The notes beneath the pieces are model-generated. The model saw only the letters and a list, made by a program, of their open reading frames with translations, was not told where the DNA came from and made no database searches. From NCBI GenBank assembly GCA_964567125.1, contig CAZMLC010000122.1, forward strand, positions 1 to 5,494: 5,494 nucleotides of DNA, given 5' to 3'. The translations under genes and the position numbers were made by a program. Within the stretch, counting starts at the first letter, position 1, and each line of letters begins with the position of its first letter. This document shows positions 1 through 5,494 of the stretch, one piece after another. The stretch comes from CAZMLC01 sp964567125. Lineage in GTDB: Bacteria; Verrucomicrobiota; Kiritimatiellia; RFP12; UBA1067.

Positions 1-114
1 CGATAAAAAAATAATGCTGTATAAATGCCCATATCATGCTAAATTAAACAACGACGAATTGGACAAGGTGTATTTTTCTGAAATGTTTGCCGCTGAGTGA
101 TTTCCACATAGGTT
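1..114. other. AT-rich intergenic leader, no gene seen
   Basis: The first 100 bases are 34 % GC, far below the coding sequence on the right, and stop codons interrupt the reading frames. This is the likely promoter region of the flavoprotein gene. Hexamers resembling a -10 box occur (TATAAA at 20-25, TATCAT at 32-37) and a -35-like TTGGAC lies at 59-64, but none pairs with a good partner at 16-18 bp. I therefore do not call a specific promoter. The upstream neighbour, if any, lies outside the window. Confidence 0.5.
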
Positions 115-121
115 GTGGAAA
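101..121. promoter_or_regulatory. Perfect 8+8 bp palindrome, possible operator or leader hairpin
   Basis: TTTCCACA (101-108) and TGTGGAAA (114-121) are exact reverse complements separated by the five bases TAGGT. The dyad is centred 58 bases upstream of the preferred ATG at 169. It could be a repressor or activator site, or a small RNA hairpin in the 5' leader. There is no U-tract after it, so it is not an intrinsic terminator. It contains the GTG at 115, which would be the alternative upstream start of the gene, and this makes that start less likely. The symmetry is seen directly; the regulatory role is inferred. Confidence 0.4.
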
Positions 122-156
122 CGGCGCTTTCAGAAAATCGAAAGGCCCCCAATTCC

Positions 157-171
157 AGGTTAAGATTTATG
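157..171 (+). promoter_or_regulatory. Weak ribosome binding site and ATG that decide the start of the flavoprotein gene
   Basis: A short AGG (157-159), read within AGGTTAAG, sits nine bases upstream of ATG 169-171. It is a weak but correctly placed Shine-Dalgarno element. The alternative GTG at 115 has only a GG immediately before it and lies in a palindrome. The 18 residues between GTG and ATG (ETALSENRKAPNSRLRF after the initiator) look unstructured. In relatives the flavin-binding strand (LPKIIQGGMG) begins within a few residues of the N-terminus, which matches the ATG. Confidence 0.5.
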
Positions 172-1593
172 CACATTACGCTCCCTAAGATCATTCAGGG
201 CGGCATGGGTGTCGGCGTTTCCAATTGGCGCCTCGCCCAAGCAGTCTCTCGACTCGGCCAACTTGGCGTCGTATCAGGCACAGGACTGGATCAGGTCCTG
301 GCACGCAGACTTCAGGACGGCGATCTCTGCGGCGATGTCCGCCGCGCGTTAGCCCACTTCCCTTTTCCGCAGATGGCGCAGCGGATTCTCGACATGTTCT
401 TTGTTCCCGGTGGGAAAAAACCGGATGTCCCCTACAAGACAGTCGCCAAAGCAATGATCAAGAACCACCACTGGCTGGACGAACTCTATATTGTCTCCAA
501 CTTCGTCGAGGTCTTCCTGGCGCGCGAAGGTCATGATAACCCTGTCGGCATCAATTATTTGGAAAAGATCCAGCTGCCGCATCTGCCGTCCGCGTACGGC
601 GCCATGCTGGCAGGCGTGGCGGTTGTCATCATGGGCGCAGGTATCCCGGTGGAAATGCCGAAGGTGCTCGACTTGCTCTCCCGCCACGAAGCCGCCACCT
701 ATCCGATCCGCGTCATCGGCGCGACGCCCGAAACTGACAGTCTGCGCGTCTTTGACCCCGCGCTTTTCATCGAAGGCGCAACGCCTCCTGTCTTGCGGCG
801 TCCTGACTTCCTGCCTATCATCTCGTCCGAATCGCTCGCGACCATGCTGATTCGCCGCTCCGGCGGCAGCGTCGAAGGCTTTGTGATCGAAGGCCCTCTG
901 GCCGGCGGACACAATGCGCCGCCCCGCGGTCCCATGAAGCTGACCGACGACGGCCAGCCCATCTATGGTCCGCGCGACGTGGTCAATCTCGAAGCCATGC
1001 GTAAAATCGGCCTGCCCTTCTGGCTCGGCGGCGCCTATGGCACACCGGAAAAGCTCCGCGAAGCGCTTGCTGACGGTGCTGCAGGCATTCAAGTTGGTAC
1101 AGCGTTCGCCCTGTGCGAAGAATCCGGACTCGTCCCTGAAACGCGCCGAAAACTGATCCGCCAGGCGCTCGAGGGTCATGCTAAAGTGCTCACCGATCCC
1201 GTTGCATCGCCGACCGGATTCCCCTTCAAGCTTGCACAGTTGGAAGGTACGCTCTCGGAAATGTCGGTTCTTGAAAACCGTGTGAAAACCTGCGAGCTGG
1301 GATACCTGCGCGATGCCTATGTGCGCGAAGATGGCTCGATTGGCTATCGCTGCCACGCGGAACCCATCGATGCCTATCTGGCGAAAGGCGGAAAGATCGA
1401 GGAGACGGTTGGACGCCGCTGCATCTGCAGTGGACTCTTCGCCGACATCGGCCTTGGCCAGTTGCAAGCGAATGGCGAACTTGAGCCCGCAGTTGTCACG
1501 CTGGGCGATGATTATGCGAAAGTCAACCAGTTCTGTTCACTCGACAAACTGGACTACAGCGCAAAGGATGTGATTCAGCATCTGCTCGGTTAA
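169..1593 (+). CDS. Nitronate monooxygenase / 2-nitropropane dioxygenase superfamily flavoprotein, long subgroup
   Basis: Predicted cytoplasmic FMN-dependent TIM-barrel oxidoreductase of 474 residues from the ATG (492 if GTG 115 were used). Visible motifs, numbered from the ATG: the N-terminal flavin-binding strand IIQGGMGVGVS at about 8-18; LAGGHNAPPRGP at about 245-256, whose His248 matches the Gly-Gly-His active-site/FMN region of the superfamily; and the phosphate-binding segment GGAYGTPEKL at 287-296, followed by GIQVGTAFALCEESGL at about 306-321. These place it in the nitronate monooxygenase / 2-nitropropane dioxygenase family (Pfam NMO), which also has FabK-like and PfaD-like enoyl reductase relatives. 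It is longer than classical NMOs (about 320-370 aa). The extra C-terminal part carries four cysteines (375, 395, 418, 420). The true substrate is unknown, and nitronate oxidation is only the family label. No signal peptide or membrane segment is seen. It appears monocistronic and ends at a strong terminator just downstream. Family assignment is firm; exact function is not. Confidence 0.9.
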   Translation: MHITLPKIIQGGMGVGVSNWRLAQAVSRLGQLGVVSGTGLDQVLARRLQDGDLCGDVRRALAHFPFPQMAQRILDMFFVPGGKKPDVPYKTVAKAMIKNHHWLDELYIVSNFVEVFLAREGHDNPVGINYLEKIQLPHLPSAYGAMLAGVAVVIMGAGIPVEMPKVLDLLSRHEAATYPIRVIGATPETDSLRVFDPALFIEGATPPVLRRPDFLPIISSESLATMLIRRSGGSVEGFVIEGPLAGGHNAPPRGPMKLTDDGQPIYGPRDVVNLEAMRKIGLPFWLGGAYGTPEKLREALADGAAGIQVGTAFALCEESGLVPETRRKLIRQALEGHAKVLTDPVASPTGFPFKLAQLEGTLSEMSVLENRVKTCELGYLRDAYVREDGSIGYRCHAEPIDAYLAKGGKIEETVGRRCICSGLFADIGLGQLQANGELEPAVVTLGDDYAKVNQFCSLDKLDYSAKDVIQHLLG

Positions 1594-1611
1594 TCCGCGC
1601 TGCGTATATCC

Positions 1612-1651
1612 AAAAAAAAGAGATGCAGCCGTACGCTGCATCTCTTTTTTT
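1612..1651. terminator. Bidirectional intrinsic terminator between the convergent genes
   Basis: GAGATGCAGC (1620-1629) pairs perfectly with GCTGCATCTC (1635-1644) around the loop CGTAC. The stem is extended by A-T pairs between the A-run 1612-1619 and the T-run 1645-1651, giving up to 17 pairs. On the + strand the hairpin runs into seven Ts, ending the flavoprotein transcript 18 bases after its stop codon. On the - strand the A-run reads as eight Ts, so it also serves the alpha-2-macroglobulin gene. All of this is directly visible, and the layout is classic for convergent genes. Confidence 0.93.
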
Positions 1652-1661
1652 ATTCCCACTC

Positions 1662-1683
1662 ACCGCACTTCTAAAAGTGCGGT
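1662..1683. repeat. 9-bp inverted repeat made of two AAGTGCGGT copies
   Basis: ACCGCACTT (1662-1670) and AAGTGCGGT (1675-1683) form a perfect 9-bp stem with the loop CTAA, starting nine bases beyond the stop codon of the minus-strand gene. On the minus strand the hairpin is followed by GAGTGGG rather than a U-tract, and on the plus strand by only TTT then CCCC. It is therefore a poor intrinsic terminator on its own and may assist the hairpin at 1612-1651 or protect the mRNA 3' end. The 9-mer is identical to the uptake-sequence core of Haemophilus influenzae; no other copy was found in this window. Confidence 0.75.
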
Positions 1684-1691
1684 TTCCCCAC

Positions 1692-4600
1692 TCATTTGAC
1701 CTGGATCGAGGTCGCTCGCGTAAACGCGCGATAACGCGGTGCATACAGGCATTCAATCGTCGCGAAACCGCCGGCGCACCGGCCTTGCTGGAACGCGCGC
1801 GAACGGTATTCGAACACATAGGTGCCCCGCGGTAACCGGTCGAAGAAGAAGTGCGTCGCCGTATCGCGCGTACTCTGGAAATAGCCCACGCCATCCTGCC
1901 ATTTGTAGCTGGAGAGCACATCGACCGGTTCTAACACGGCACCGCGCGCATCTTTCAGATGGATAAACTCCATATCGCGGTCAATGCGCACCTGAATGCG
2001 CGTCACCAGCGTATCCCCCACCCGCACCATGCCGTTGGTCAACGGCCGCAGCACGCTTTTGCGCGGCCCGGCACGCTCAACGAAAAGCGCGCGCGTCAGC
2101 GTGATCGGCAGATTGGTGGCAGACCCCTTCAACGCATCCATCGGCGCAACGTATTGCCAGTGCACAGCCGCCGTGGCCACCGCATGGCCGAAATTGGTTA
2201 CCACGATATCGCCCATTTCCGGCCTCACGGAACGCCCCGTCGCACGGATCGAGAAGTAGCCGCTGCCCGCCTCAACGTCTGAAGCCTGCACGCTCTCCCC
2301 GCCTAACCGCATCTCGAGATCCGCAACCTGCGGCGCCAACGAAGCCACGCTCTTGCCCAAGAGCAAGGCATAGACCGCGTCAACGGTCGCGGCACGCGTC
2401 GGCCAGCGCTGCACCTCTTTCTGCATGATCAGCCACTGCGCACACGCGTTGGCACTCTCCTGGTCGCTGGCGATCTGCAAGAAGGACTCGATCATCAAGG
2501 CCTGCGTCTCCAAAGGTTGATCGAACCAGAACCAGGAAAATTCCGTATCGCGCCAGCACATCCCCAGCTCCTCGCTGACGACCGCATGCTCCCGGATCGA
2601 TTTCAAAATATCGCGCGCCAATTCGAATTCGCCCAACCGTTTGCACGCCAGCGCGAAATGGGCGCGCGACATCCGTCCCAATCCCGTCCACTGCGTACGA
2701 CCGCGCTCCACAAGCCGCTGAATCTGCGCGCGCACCTCTTCGCTGGGCCGGCACTCTTTCAGGAAATAGCTGCGCCCGTATAGATACAGCGCATCCACGG
2801 CTGAGAAGCTCATATTCGTCTGCCCCGTTGTCTGCACCTGCTTTTCACAGGCCATCATCCATCCATCCAACGCCGCCACGCTCTCACTGATCAATGCGGG
2901 TTCCACGGTCGTTGCACCCAGCTCGCGTAAATGCCCCAACCCTGAAACAATCGACAACGAGACGAAAATATTCTTCGGCCCGCCCGGGAACCACGGCCAG
3001 AAGCCATCGCTGTTCCGCGCAGCCTTGAGCTGCTGGACAGTGCGCGCACACGCTTCCGCCATGCGATCGCCCTCCAGCAACTGCGCCAAACGCCGCCGCT
3101 GACTGCCCTCGTCCTCAGCTTCAGCGAGCCACGGCGTCTCGGCCAGCGCGATCTGCGCCAGATTCTCGTTCTTGCTCAAGGGACTCTTAAAGGCCTCTCC
3201 GCCCGCAGCGCCCCAGCGCGCGATGATCGTCGCGATCGACGGATTTTCCTTGATGATCTGACGCGCCAGTGTATTCGCATAATACCGCTGGAAGAGCGCA
3301 TCTACCGACTCCTCGCGCTGCTCCATCACCGGAGCCAAGGCGAGAATCGCCTGCCAGGTCATGTTCGGTGTTGCTTCAGCGACCAGCGACACGCTCACCA
3401 CATTCGTATTCTCCCTGCTCGCCAGCAAGGCCGGCAGTGTCGCCCGCTTTTCAGTTCCGGGCTTGATCACCAGCGGCACGGATTCGCGCATCAGGACGCG
3501 CTGCGATAAGACCGGCAGAAAACCCTCTTCGCCATCGCCGCCCTGCTCCGCATGCGCTTCAATCGTATATTGCAAAATGCCGGACAACGCCTCAGGCACG
3601 CAGAGTGTCCATCCCAGCTTGGTGTTGGTCCCCGACTTCAAGGTAAATGCCTGTTCCGCTTCGCCCTGAATCACGCCGTCGACCGCGCGACCGCTCCGCG
3701 CATCAACGACCTTCAACGTCGCGACGCCCTTCGCCTCTGCGCTGTCCGTATTGCTCACCTTGATCGGCAGTTCGATCACATCGCCGGCACGTACAAAGCG
3801 CGGCATGTTCGGTTCCACCATTAGCTTGCGCTGCGTCACGACCTTGGCTTCGGCAAAACCGGAACGCAGCGCCGTATCGTGGGCAAAGACCATCACGCGC
3901 CAGCTGGTCAGTGCCTCCGGGACCGTGAACGATACCGTTGCCGCGCCCGCTTCCGCATCCGCAACCAGCCGCGGCATAAAGAAAGCCGTCTCCTTCAAAT
4001 TGCGCCGAACCAGCGGCACGCTGCTGGCAGCGGCATCAGCAGCAGCCGAAATCGCAGTGCCGCTGCCTGCTACCGCATCAGCTTCAACGACACCAAAATC
4101 AACCGCTTCATTGCGTTCCGCAGCAGGCGCAGCAGCCACCGCCATTTTCGCGCGGGTAGATCCATACACGTTTTTCAAAGTAACAGGGCTGCGCACCATC
4201 CGCACGCGCATCGACGCGCGCGGACTCAGCGTGTATTCCCACGTCGGATAGATGCGCGACCACCCTTCAGGCGCACGCCGCGCGGTGAAGGTAATCAGAG
4301 AATTTTTGTGATTGGAAAAGCTTGCGGAAACCCAGGTCGATTCTGCGCGGAAGCCCTGCCAGTTCGGCCATGCATGACGGACAAACGCATCCAGCGAAGC
4401 ATCGTACATCACAGCCAGCAACTCGGCCTTGACTGGATTTCCTTCACCGTCCTTGACCTTCAGCGTCCACTTCTCCTGAAGTCCGGGCTCCAGCATCGAA
4501 CGCAGATGCGACCAGCTGACCGCCAGTTTCTTGTTGCTCCACGGCACATCAATGCGCTCTGACGCCTGCCAATACACGCCCTCGCGAACCTGCGTGCTGC

Positions 4601-5494
4601 GCACGGTAAATCCGCCGCGCAGGGTTTCAGGGACATCCATCGCGATCATGCATTGCGTCGCGTTCGTCGGCGAGGCAAAGCGACGGATCAAGATGTTATC
4701 CGCCCAGATTTCGATTTCGCCCATCGCGGTCGGGAAGCCGCTGCCCCACAGCGCACGGAAGGTCTGCCCGACCTCCACGGTACGCTGCTGTACAGTCAGC
4801 GCACTGAAAACACGCACAGGATATGCCGTTGCCCCGGGAATAAATACATTCGCCAGCGCACGCCCTTTCGCGATGCGCTGTTCCTTGGTCTTCACAACCG
4901 CCTCCACGCGATAACACCCGGATTCCAGCGTGCAGGTGATCTTAGCTTCTCCGCGCGCATCCGTCTTAAAAGGAAGGCGCAAGACCTCCTTCTCGATTGG
5001 CCAGCGCATGCACTGTTCACGCGCATCGAGCGTGCGCGCAACGGGCAGACCTTCATCCGCATTGACCTGCGGACGCGCCGGTTGCTTCAGGCGTGCAATC
5101 ACGACTTCCCCTTGCTGCGCAACGGGTTCACCGTTCAGCGTGGTGGTCTTCACGACCACGGCATGCGCCTTCTTCGCCTCAAACCATTCGGGTACCGTCA
5201 CGGCAACCGCCACGCCCGTGAAGCCTGCCACCACGGATTGCGTCCCGGCGCGCGTCTCGCCCGTCGAATCAACAACGGTTGCCTCGATCCGATAGGTAAA
5301 GACCGCATCATCGTCCGCGCGTGCGGCAGCCTCGGGTTCTGCCACGAAATCAAAGGCGAAGCCGCCTTGATCATCCGTCACGCCTTTTCCGCTCGCAATC
5401 GTCGTGTTCTCCGCGCGGCGCCACCAGCACCACCACGGATAGGCAGAAGCACGCACCACCTGCCAGGAGACCTTGGCCTGATCGACAACCGTGC
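1692..5494 (-). CDS. Alpha-2-macroglobulin family protein, thioester-less, 5' end outside the window
   Basis: The C-terminal ~1267 residues of a giant A2M-family protein; the stop is TGA at 1694-1692. The frame stays open to the right edge (upstream residues read TVVDQAKVSWQV), so a GTG at 5459 is not the true start. Relatives of this type are usually about 1900-2000 aa. Numbering from that GTG: macroglobulin (MG) domain with YPWW and TDDQGGFAF, 1-80; further MG domains, about 85-300; the rest of the bait-region-domain part, with PWSNKKL and MYDASLDAF, about 300-430; Ala-rich linker at the bait position, 438-484; A2M domain (VRRNLKETAFFMPRL to SFTVPEALTSWRVMVFAHD), about 484-580; thioester-type helical domain, about 690-1035, with FQRYYANTLA, NSDGFWPWFPGG and PLETQALMIESF; C-terminal receptor-binding-like domain with RDMEFIHLKDARG, SSYKWQDGVGYFQSTRD and PRGTYVFEYRSRAF, about 1100-1255. 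The reactive Cys-x-Glu-Gln is replaced by Ser718-Val-Asp-Ala721. Family members are exported and trap proteases in the periplasm or at the surface. The signal peptide or lipobox would lie outside this window. No penicillin-binding-protein partner is visible. Confidence 0.95.
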   Translation of the reverse strand, partial: TVVDQAKVSWQVVRASAYPWWCWWRRAENTTIASGKGVTDDQGGFAFDFVAEPEAAARADDDAVFTYRIEATVVDSTGETRAGTQSVVAGFTGVAVAVTVPEWFEAKKAHAVVVKTTTLNGEPVAQQGEVVIARLKQPARPQVNADEGLPVARTLDAREQCMRWPIEKEVLRLPFKTDARGEAKITCTLESGCYRVEAVVKTKEQRIAKGRALANVFIPGATAYPVRVFSALTVQQRTVEVGQTFRALWGSGFPTAMGEIEIWADNILIRRFASPTNATQCMIAMDVPETLRGGFTVRSTQVREGVYWQASERIDVPWSNKKLAVSWSHLRSMLEPGLQEKWTLKVKDGEGNPVKAELLAVMYDASLDAFVRHAWPNWQGFRAESTWVSASFSNHKNSLITFTARRAPEGWSRIYPTWEYTLSPRASMRVRMVRSPVTLKNVYGSTRAKMAVAAAPAAERNEAVDFGVVEADAVAGSGTAISAAADAAASSVPLVRRNLKETAFFMPRLVADAEAGAATVSFTVPEALTSWRVMVFAHDTALRSGFAEAKVVTQRKLMVEPNMPRFVRAGDVIELPIKVSNTDSAEAKGVATLKVVDARSGRAVDGVIQGEAEQAFTLKSGTNTKLGWTLCVPEALSGILQYTIEAHAEQGGDGEEGFLPVLSQRVLMRESVPLVIKPGTEKRATLPALLASRENTNVVSVSLVAEATPNMTWQAILALAPVMEQREESVDALFQRYYANTLARQIIKENPSIATIIARWGAAGGEAFKSPLSKNENLAQIALAETPWLAEAEDEGSQRRRLAQLLEGDRMAEACARTVQQLKAARNSDGFWPWFPGGPKNIFVSLSIVSGLGHLRELGATTVEPALISESVAALDGWMMACEKQVQTTGQTNMSFSAVDALYLYGRSYFLKECRPSEEVRAQIQRLVERGRTQWTGLGRMSRAHFALACKRLGEFELARDILKSIREHAVVSEELGMCWRDTEFSWFWFDQPLETQALMIESFLQIASDQESANACAQWLIMQKEVQRWPTRAATVDAVYALLLGKSVASLAPQVADLEMRLGGESVQASDVEAGSGYFSIRATGRSVRPEMGDIVVTNFGHAVATAAVHWQYVAPMDALKGSATNLPITLTRALFVERAGPRKSVLRPLTNGMVRVGDTLVTRIQVRIDRDMEFIHLKDARGAVLEPVDVLSSYKWQDGVGYFQSTRDTATHFFFDRLPRGTYVFEYRSRAFQQGRCAGGFATIECLYAPRYRAFTRATSIQVK
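3297..3308 (-). other. Degenerate thioester site (Ser-Val-Asp-Ala instead of Cys-x-Glu-Gln)
   Basis: The codons TCG-GTA-GAT-GCG on the minus strand encode S718-V719-D720-A721 (numbered from GTG 5459). In thioester-bearing members of this family, as I recall them, this segment reads like MEYPYECxEQ-x-F-x-RYYAN. Here it reads M-E-Q-R-E-E-S-V-D-A-L-F-Q-R-Y-Y-A-N, which aligns without a gap. Both residues that form the internal thioester, Cys and Gln, are therefore absent, as is the preceding Tyr-Pro-Tyr. The conserved RYYAN helix directly after it remains. Confidence 0.85.
4002..4163 (-). other. Ala-rich flexible linker at the bait-region position
   Basis: This segment encodes residues 433-486 of the alpha-2-macroglobulin homologue, between the bait-region-domain part and the A2M domain that opens with VRRNLKETAFF. 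Of residues 439-480, 17 of 42 are alanine, with Gly, Ser, Val and acidic residues and no aromatic residue except Phe455, so it is probably disordered. Basic residues occur at the edges and once inside (R436, K438, R449, R485, R486). In animal and bacterial A2Ms the protease-cleaved bait lies at this point in the domain order. That this segment acts as bait is an inference from position and composition. Confidence 0.55.

Noticed and set aside
101..121. The palindrome arms as DnaA boxes (replication origin)
   Set aside because: Each arm has two mismatches to TTATCCACA and there is no cluster of boxes or AT-rich unwinding element with origin genes.
115..168. GTG at 115 as the start of the flavoprotein gene
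   Set aside because: It lies inside the 101-121 palindrome, lacks a spaced Shine-Dalgarno sequence, and would add 18 unconserved-looking residues before a barrel strand that normally lies near the N-terminus. It cannot be fully excluded.
349..1467. 372-codon open frame on the minus strand opposite the flavoprotein gene
   Set aside because: It is a shadow frame of a GC-rich gene. Its translation resembles no family I know, and the plus-strand frame carries clear flavoprotein motifs through the same bases.
1594..1691. Small RNA gene in the convergent gap
   Set aside because: The two hairpins are fully explained as a bidirectional terminator and an inverted repeat. No promoter or further conserved structure is visible in this short gap.
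3751..4562. Two overlapping plus-strand open frames (166 and 227 codons) opposite the alpha-2-macroglobulin gene
   Set aside because: Their translations are Arg/Ala/Ser- or His/Arg-rich with no recognisable domain, while the minus-strand frame is continuous and conserved across the region.
5421..5438. CCA/CAC triplet-like run as a simple repeat
   Set aside because: It simply encodes the Trp-rich WWCWW segment of the macroglobulin domain, and no regular repeat extends beyond it.
5457..5459. GTG at 5459 as the start of the alpha-2-macroglobulin gene
   Set aside because: The frame remains open to the window edge and the upstream residues (TVVDQAKVSWQV) continue a macroglobulin domain strand. 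The gene is cut by the window, not started here.

Overview
The window holds two convergent protein genes and the short gap between them. It suggests a GC-rich, probably Gram-negative bacterium. Coding lines sampled by eye are roughly 57-75 % GC, while the first 100 bases are 34 % GC. The closest relatives I recall for both proteins come from Verrucomicrobiota/Kiritimatiellota/Lentisphaerae, Planctomycetes and Bacteroidetes-like lineages. That placement is an impression from memory of family members, not a search result.

Layout. Bases 1-168 are an AT-rich leader with no gene and a perfect 8+8 bp palindrome at 101-121. Bases 169-1593 (+) encode a complete flavin-dependent TIM-barrel protein of the nitronate monooxygenase / 2-nitropropane dioxygenase superfamily, in a long (~474 aa) subgroup with a Cys-containing C-terminal extension. 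Bases 1594-1691 are the convergent intergenic gap, with a strong bidirectional intrinsic terminator and a second stem-loop. From 1692 to the right edge (-) runs the C-terminal ~1267 residues of a very large alpha-2-macroglobulin (A2M) family protein. Its 5' end, signal peptide and N-terminal domains lie outside the window.

The two genes face each other and share only the terminator region. Nothing suggests that they work together. The flavoprotein is a predicted cytoplasmic oxidoreductase of unknown substrate. The A2M homologue is expected to act in the periplasm or at the cell surface as a protease-trap-like protein.

Most notable points: (1) the A2M homologue has lost the thioester, with Ser-Val-Asp-Ala where Cys-x-Glu-Gln is expected, while the flanking residues and downstream domains remain intact; (2) it still has a ~45-residue Ala-rich linker at the bait-region position; (3) the second intergenic stem-loop is an inverted pair of the exact 9-mer AAGTGCGGT, which is the core of the Haemophilus/Pasteurellaceae DNA uptake sequence, in a genome that does not look like Pasteurellaceae. 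I saw no RNA genes, CRISPR array, mobile element or defence system.
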